A DNA stretch of 9,433 nucleotides from Calditrichaceae bacterium. GTDB lineage: Bacteria > Calditrichota > Calditrichia > Calditrichales > Calditrichaceae. Where the stretch lies: assembly GCA_030592985.1 (NCBI GenBank), contig JAUVIB010000096.1:1-9433 (forward strand), read 5' to 3'. This document shows positions 5,886-9,433 of the stretch, piece by piece (the first letter of the stretch is position 1; each line of letters opens with the position of its first letter). The translations under genes and the position numbers were made by a program. Below the pieces are notes generated by a model. The model did no database searches. It saw nothing but the letters and a program-made list of their open reading frames with translations, and was not told where the DNA came from.

Positions 5886-8045
5886 GTGTCTAAATTTTCT
5901 GATACTGATTTAATTAAAGATGTTCGTTTCGGGAAAATTATCCTGAATATTTGCAAAGGATATGTGGAAGAAATTGCAAAATATAATAGGGAGCTTTCTC
6001 AAGGCGCCTTAGATGAAATATATCATAATAGTTTAACCTATTTTTTTCGACTTCTCTTTTTACTGCTCGCTGTTTCCCGTAAGCGTTTTAATTGGACTGT
6101 ACATCTTGAACCAATCGTATCTAAAGGCCTGGTAATCCTCAATAAGCCGCCAAAATCTCAAAATTCATATATTCTTTGGTATGATCTGAGTAAAATATTC
6201 AACACCGTTTATGAAAGTACAAATGGGGTTCTTTTTTATTCTCATGGGTATTCCAATCTCATTGATCAGGTTAAAATTGCCGATAGATATTTAGCGCCGG
6301 TTTTATTCTATTTAAAAAATATTGAAACAGAATCGGGTATTAAATTTCGTGATCTGAATGAACGCTTTGTTGGCGCTCTTTATGAGCAATGGTTAGAACG
6401 CGCGTTAAAAATGGATAATGGTGATGTCATTTTTAACGGAGATAAAAAACACAGACGCACGACAGGTTCTTATTATACACCGGAATATATTGTGGATTAC
6501 ATTGTCCGTAATACGGTTGGAATGAAAATTAAATCTATAGAAAAGACAGTGACACGAGAGACTTTTAAGGATTTAAAAAAAATAAAAGAATCTTTATCAC
6601 AATTAAAAATATTAGATCCGGCAATGGGCAGCGGACATTTTTTATTGAATACAGCAAATTATCTGTTTCAGAAACTCACCGGATTATCAAAAAAATTCAA
6701 TGGATTAACAGAAAATTTCCAGAAGGAAGAATTTTGGAAATCGTTTATTCTCGAAAATTGTATTTATGGCGTCGACCTAAACCCGCTTGCTGTAGAGTTG
6801 ACCAAATTCTCTTTCTTTCTTGCCGGTTATAATGAAGAGAAATCCCTTTCTTTTTATGAAAGTAAATTCAAAAATGGAAATTCTCTTATTGATAATGATA
6901 TTATTGATCGACACGCTTTCCATTGGCAAAAAGAATTTCCGGTAATTTTTGAGAATGACGGATTCGATTGCATTATCGGAAACCCACCTTATGGCAACCT
7001 GTTAAAAAAAGAAGAGAAGGAATATATTTTATACCACTATCCCGAGCCGAAGGAGAAATTGGGAGATAATATTGTAAAACCATTTATTAGCAGGGCATAT
7101 CAGCTCCTTGGTGAAGATGGCTATATTTCGTTTATTATTCCCAAAAGCCTGGTGTTTGTATCCAATTGGCAGGATAGCAGGCGGCTGCTGCTCGAAAAAT
7201 TAACTTTGCTGGAAATTGCCGATAATGGGCAATGCTTTTCGGGTGTTTTATTAGAAATGATCACATTTATCGCTCAGAAAAAAACTTCAAATAAACGGAA
7301 AATAAAGGTTGTAACCAACTATTCTCCCGATCAGAAAAAATTTCTACCATTACAGAAAAAAATCAATCTTCCTGTTAAGTATTTTACAAAAGACAGGTTT
7401 ATAATTTCTGTCATGAATGACCAGGAGATTGAACTTTTTGAAAGGATCAATTCTATTTCCATACCTTTAATTAAGATTGCAGAGATATATAGAGGTTTAT
7501 CGGTAAATAATAAAGTTTTGCCTATCCCCGATTTTATCAATGCCGAAAAAATATTACGCGGACGGCATATTGAGAGAGGAAGACTCCGTGGATTTGATTA
7601 TGTAGAAAAGAAGCTTATTCCAGACCATTTTATCGGCGGTGATATTGTCGTTCAGGAAATAGTGGCTCATATTTATACACCGAAACCTCATATTAAACTT
7701 ATCAGTTCATTGAATCCCGATAGGTTGTCCTCGGTTAACACAGTGACCAATTTAAAATTAAGACCGGAAACGCCTGTTTCCGCTGAATATGTCATGGCAA
7801 TGCTGCATACGGAAGTAATTAATTGGTACATCTATCGTTTTATTTATATCAACTCTTTTCGAACGATGCATTTTTCAGGAAAATACGCTGAAAATGTTCC
7901 CATTCCCATTCTCCCGCGAAATTTAATTGATGATATTACAACTTTATACAGGCAATATGTGGATAATTTTCCGGATAATAAAATGTATGAAGATGAAATT
8001 GATGATATTTTCGAAAGTTATTTATTGTCTCTTGGAAAAAAATAA
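5886..8045 (+). CDS. N6-adenine DNA methyltransferase, Eco57I/type IIG-like, without the nuclease domain
   Basis: A 719-residue protein that should methylate adenine N6 in a specific DNA sequence using S-adenosylmethionine. Residues 45-66 (IYHNSLTYFFRLLFLLLAVSRK) and 155-175 match the helical linker of type IIG enzymes. KHRRTTGSYYTPEYIVDYIV (188-207) introduces the catalytic domain. Motif I is DPAMGSGHFLL (244-254), the next acidic motif is GVDLNPLAVEL (295-305), and catalytic motif IV is NPPYG (366-370). The region from about 500 to 680, with IYRGLS, RGRHIERGR and HFSGKYAENVPIPI, is the target-recognition domain. Type IIG proteins usually add a PD-(D/E)xK nuclease ahead of the linker, and that part is absent. 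The frame is closed by a TAA at 5874, so no longer protein is possible here without a frameshift. The start is GTG with AAAGG at 5875-5879. It is either an orphan methyltransferase or a 5'-truncated gene. Confidence 0.92.
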   Translation: MSKFSDTDLIKDVRFGKIILNICKGYVEEIAKYNRELSQGALDEIYHNSLTYFFRLLFLLLAVSRKRFNWTVHLEPIVSKGLVILNKPPKSQNSYILWYDLSKIFNTVYESTNGVLFYSHGYSNLIDQVKIADRYLAPVLFYLKNIETESGIKFRDLNERFVGALYEQWLERALKMDNGDVIFNGDKKHRRTTGSYYTPEYIVDYIVRNTVGMKIKSIEKTVTRETFKDLKKIKESLSQLKILDPAMGSGHFLLNTANYLFQKLTGLSKKFNGLTENFQKEEFWKSFILENCIYGVDLNPLAVELTKFSFFLAGYNEEKSLSFYESKFKNGNSLIDNDIIDRHAFHWQKEFPVIFENDGFDCIIGNPPYGNLLKKEEKEYILYHYPEPKEKLGDNIVKPFISRAYQLLGEDGYISFIIPKSLVFVSNWQDSRRLLLEKLTLLEIADNGQCFSGVLLEMITFIAQKKTSNKRKIKVVTNYSPDQKKFLPLQKKINLPVKYFTKDRFIISVMNDQEIELFERINSISIPLIKIAEIYRGLSVNNKVLPIPDFINAEKILRGRHIERGRLRGFDYVEKKLIPDHFIGGDIVVQEIVAHIYTPKPHIKLISSLNPDRLSSVNTVTNLKLRPETPVSAEYVMAMLHTEVINWYIYRFIYINSFRTMHFSGKYAENVPIPILPRNLIDDITTLYRQYVDNFPDNKMYEDEIDDIFESYLLSLGKK

Positions 8046-8117
8046 TCATTTCGTCTCTATTAGATTAAAATTTTGATTAATGGAGTGTTAAGCTGATAAA
8101 ATGAGACATACAAAGAA

Positions 8118-8147
8118 ATCCCCCTTCGAAGGGGGAGGAAGGGGGAT
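8118..8147. repeat. GC-rich palindromic repeat with alternative arms
   Basis: TCCCCCTTCGAAGGGGGA (8119-8136) is a perfect 18-bp palindrome. The same left arm, ATCCCCCTTC (8118-8127), is also perfectly complementary to GAAGGGGGAT (8138-8147), so two exclusive hairpins are possible. This motif style is a widespread intergenic repeat in several phyla (from memory). It lies 73 bases after the methyltransferase stop and might act as a transcript end, though no T-run follows. Confidence 0.65.
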
Positions 8148-8249
8148 GTAAAATTTATTATATACCTACAAAATAAAAGGAGAACGGAAATAGTAAATAA
8201 CAGATTATATAATATCGGGAAACTTCGATAGATTTATACATCCCTCCAT
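8148..8249. other. Non-coding stretch between the palindrome and the GC-rich island
   Basis: AT-rich, with no gene. AAGGAG at 8177-8182 looks like a ribosome binding site, but no start codon follows at the right distance, so it may be the remains of a gene start. The words AGGAGAACG with flanking ATAAA and GAAATA resemble 5264-5283 upstream of the methyltransferase. Confidence 0.35.
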
Positions 8250-8345
8250 CATTCGACTGCGGCAAAAGTATTCTTCCTTCTTCCGCAGGAATGCCTTTGC
8301 TTGCCCCTATAGGTCGGTACAACACGGCGACTCAGGCGGGGCAAA
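8250..8345. repeat. GC-rich island with nested inverted repeats upstream of the hemerythrin-like gene
   Basis: Base composition rises sharply against the AT-rich surroundings. CTGCGG (8257-8262) pairs with CCGCAG (8283-8288), GCAAAAGTATTC (8262-8273) pairs with GAATGCCTTTGC (8289-8300) at 10 of 12 positions, and TTGCCCC (8301-8307) pairs with GGGGCAA (8338-8344). This looks like an inserted structured repeat rather than a gene. The frame of the downstream gene happens to stay open through it back to 8197, but without ATG, GTG or TTG. It could be a structured RNA leader, though no known riboswitch class is recognised. Confidence 0.45.
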
Positions 8346-8382
8346 ATGGAGATATTCACTTTACATTAGGAAAATTATTTAT

Positions 8383-8910
8383 ATGCAAGAGCTGAAAACT
8401 TCTCTTCCCAATTCATATCATTCAATTATGGAATTGGATCTGTTACATCGACATGTGGACGAATTGTTTTTACAACATCAATCCTACTTAATGATTGATG
8501 ATTTGGAAAATGCCTTGCTCACTTTTGAAAAAATATTTGAATATACAAACCAAAATATACTGGATGAGGAGGAATATTTAATCCCTTATTATGCTTCACA
8601 TCCCGAGTCCATTCCACAGGGCGGCGCTGTTTATTTTTATGAGCGTGAGCATAAACTGCTTCGCAGGGAACTGATGAAATATTTAAAAATGTATAGTGAA
8701 GCGCTTTTACATCCGGATAGTGTAAAGCTTGATATTGTCCGTATTTTTGATGATTATTACGACCTAAAAGACCTTTTTGATCATCATGACGCCCGTGAAC
8801 GTGTATTTCTTTATAAAATACTTGATGAAATTCTGCCGTCCGGTAAAAAAAAAGAAATCTTAAAAAATATCAGTGAAAGACAGCGTGTATTATTAAGGAA
8901 GATGGGATAA
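8383..8910 (+). CDS. Hemerythrin-like (HHE cation-binding) domain protein
   Basis: A 175-residue, all-helical, soluble protein with no signal peptide. The spaced ligand pattern fits a hemerythrin-type four-helix bundle: H22/H24 in LLHRHVDELF, E62-E64 in DEEEYLIPYY, H90 in YEREHKLLRREL, and H134-H135 with E139 in LFDHHDARERVFLYKILDE. Such proteins bind a di-iron centre and sense or carry O2, NO or related species; here that is inferred from the pattern only. The spacing is not textbook, so the exact ligands are uncertain. The ATG at 8383 has only a weak AGGA (8368-8371) eleven bases upstream. The next gene begins 5 bp after its stop, so the two are very likely co-expressed. No nearby nitrosative-stress or chemotaxis gene gives a more precise role. 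Confidence 0.72.
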   Translation: MQELKTSLPNSYHSIMELDLLHRHVDELFLQHQSYLMIDDLENALLTFEKIFEYTNQNILDEEEYLIPYYASHPESIPQGGAVYFYEREHKLLRRELMKYLKMYSEALLHPDSVKLDIVRIFDDYYDLKDLFDHHDARERVFLYKILDEILPSGKKKEILKNISERQRVLLRKMG

Positions 8911-8915
8911 TAACA

Positions 8916-9293
8916 ATGGTCGATTTAACTAAACATTTTCTGATTACCAAACAGTTTTTAAAAGACTTTGAAAACCTGCAAAAGAAAATGCTTCATCTTC
9001 GTCTTGACGAATCAATTCATCCCATGAAAATAAGATTAAGCGAATATCTCGCGCATATCAGGCCGATAGGGGAGGCGTTCGCTTATGTGAACAATGGTCA
9101 TGCCTATTTCCTAATTAAAAAACGTATTGAGTTATTGATTATGCATGTAAACTTAATAACTCCTCTTCTTGATATTACAAAAGCCAATGAAAAAGATCTT
9201 TTTGATATTATTGTACTTTTTGACAAACAGCATATTTTTAAAAAGGTAATAATTGCTCACCTTAAGGATATTGACGCTCAGTTGAGTCCTTAA
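8916..9293 (+). CDS. Histidine-rich helical protein of unknown function, linked to the hemerythrin-like gene
   Basis: A 125-residue protein, not recognised. It is predicted mostly helical, with no signal peptide, and has eight histidines (residues 7, 27, 35, 47, 62, 77, 106, 115), high for its length. The C-terminal stretch FDIIVLFDKQHIFKKVIIAHLKDI (96-119) is loosely similar in pattern to LDIVRIFDDYYDLKDLFDHHDARE (116-139) of the upstream gene, so it may be a diverged half of the same fold. It starts 5 bp after the hemerythrin-like stop, so translational coupling is likely. It could be a partner subunit or a second metal-binding bundle. Neither role is shown by motifs. Confidence 0.65.
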   Translation: MVDLTKHFLITKQFLKDFENLQKKMLHLRLDESIHPMKIRLSEYLAHIRPIGEAFAYVNNGHAYFLIKKRIELLIMHVNLITPLLDITKANEKDLFDIIVLFDKQHIFKKVIIAHLKDIDAQLSP

Positions 9294-9433
9294 TTCATCA
9301 AAATTTGCTTGCCGAGCCTGTCTCTGTTAGGTCGAAGAGAATGACCAGAGCTCACCCGTATGCTGATCCCTTATAAAACTTTTTTTCAAAAACTTAGAAT
9401 ATCGTATGATTATATAACACTATTTAATAAGCA
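9294..9433. other. Terminal intergenic region with a repeat-like fragment
   Basis: No gene is visible. GTCGAAGAGAATGACC (9331-9346) in a more GC-rich patch (about 9308-9367) resembles the GTCATTTCGAGC-type intergenic repeat seen inside 1355-1366, read in the other direction. The end is AT-rich, and no clear terminator or promoter can be supported. Confidence 0.35.

Noticed and set aside
1..9433. CRISPR array, tRNA or rRNA
   Set aside because: No regularly spaced direct repeats, and no tRNA- or rRNA-like conserved words were seen on reading both strands.

Overview
The window is AT-rich bacterial DNA. Six plus-strand genes run in one direction, with long repeat-laden intergenic gaps between them. 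Shine-Dalgarno sites precede most starts (clear AAGGAG, GGAG or AGGA before the aminotransferase, the small anchored protein and the ceramidase-like gene). Secreted proteins carry Tat or Sec signals, and intergenic repeats with GTCATTTCGAGC-like and CCCCCTTCGAAGGGGG-like motifs are present. Together these suggest an environmental member of the FCB group (Calditrichota/KSB1-like or a relative) rather than a typical Bacteroidota, which rarely use Shine-Dalgarno sites. The taxonomic call is an inference from style, not from a marker gene.

Bases 1-5034 hold a block of mostly exported proteins. First is the C-terminal part of a large glycoside-hydrolase-like protein whose start lies outside the window. 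A 164-bp MITE-like inverted-repeat element follows. Next come a DegT/DnrJ/EryC1/StrS-family PLP aminotransferase with a twin-arginine signal, a 149-residue membrane-anchored protein of unknown function, and a 471-residue secreted protein of the neutral/alkaline ceramidase N-terminal-domain family. Such a set fits processing of glycosylated or N-acylated compounds outside the cytoplasm, but no substrate can be read from the sequence.

Bases 5035-5885 form an 851-bp gap. It contains a minus-strand small ORF of 49 codons with a good Shine-Dalgarno site and a possible -10 box, and then a chain of inverted repeats, including a 143-bp imperfect palindrome and two clean 9-bp-stem hairpins. This leads into a 719-residue N6-adenine DNA methyltransferase of the Eco57I/type IIG kind. 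It has an intact methyltransferase core and C-terminal specificity region but lacks the N-terminal nuclease domain such proteins usually carry. No restriction partner is visible.

Bases 8046-9433 start with a 337-bp gap holding a perfect GC-rich palindrome with alternative pairing arms and a GC-rich island of nested inverted repeats. Two tightly linked small genes follow, 5 bp apart: a hemerythrin-like (HHE) protein and a histidine-rich helical protein of unknown function. The window ends in non-coding, repeat-like sequence.

The items most worth following up are the nuclease-less type IIG-like methyltransferase, the exported aminotransferase beside the ceramidase-like protein, the hemerythrin-like gene pair and the minus-strand small ORF. 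Nothing here proves a new defence or metabolic system.
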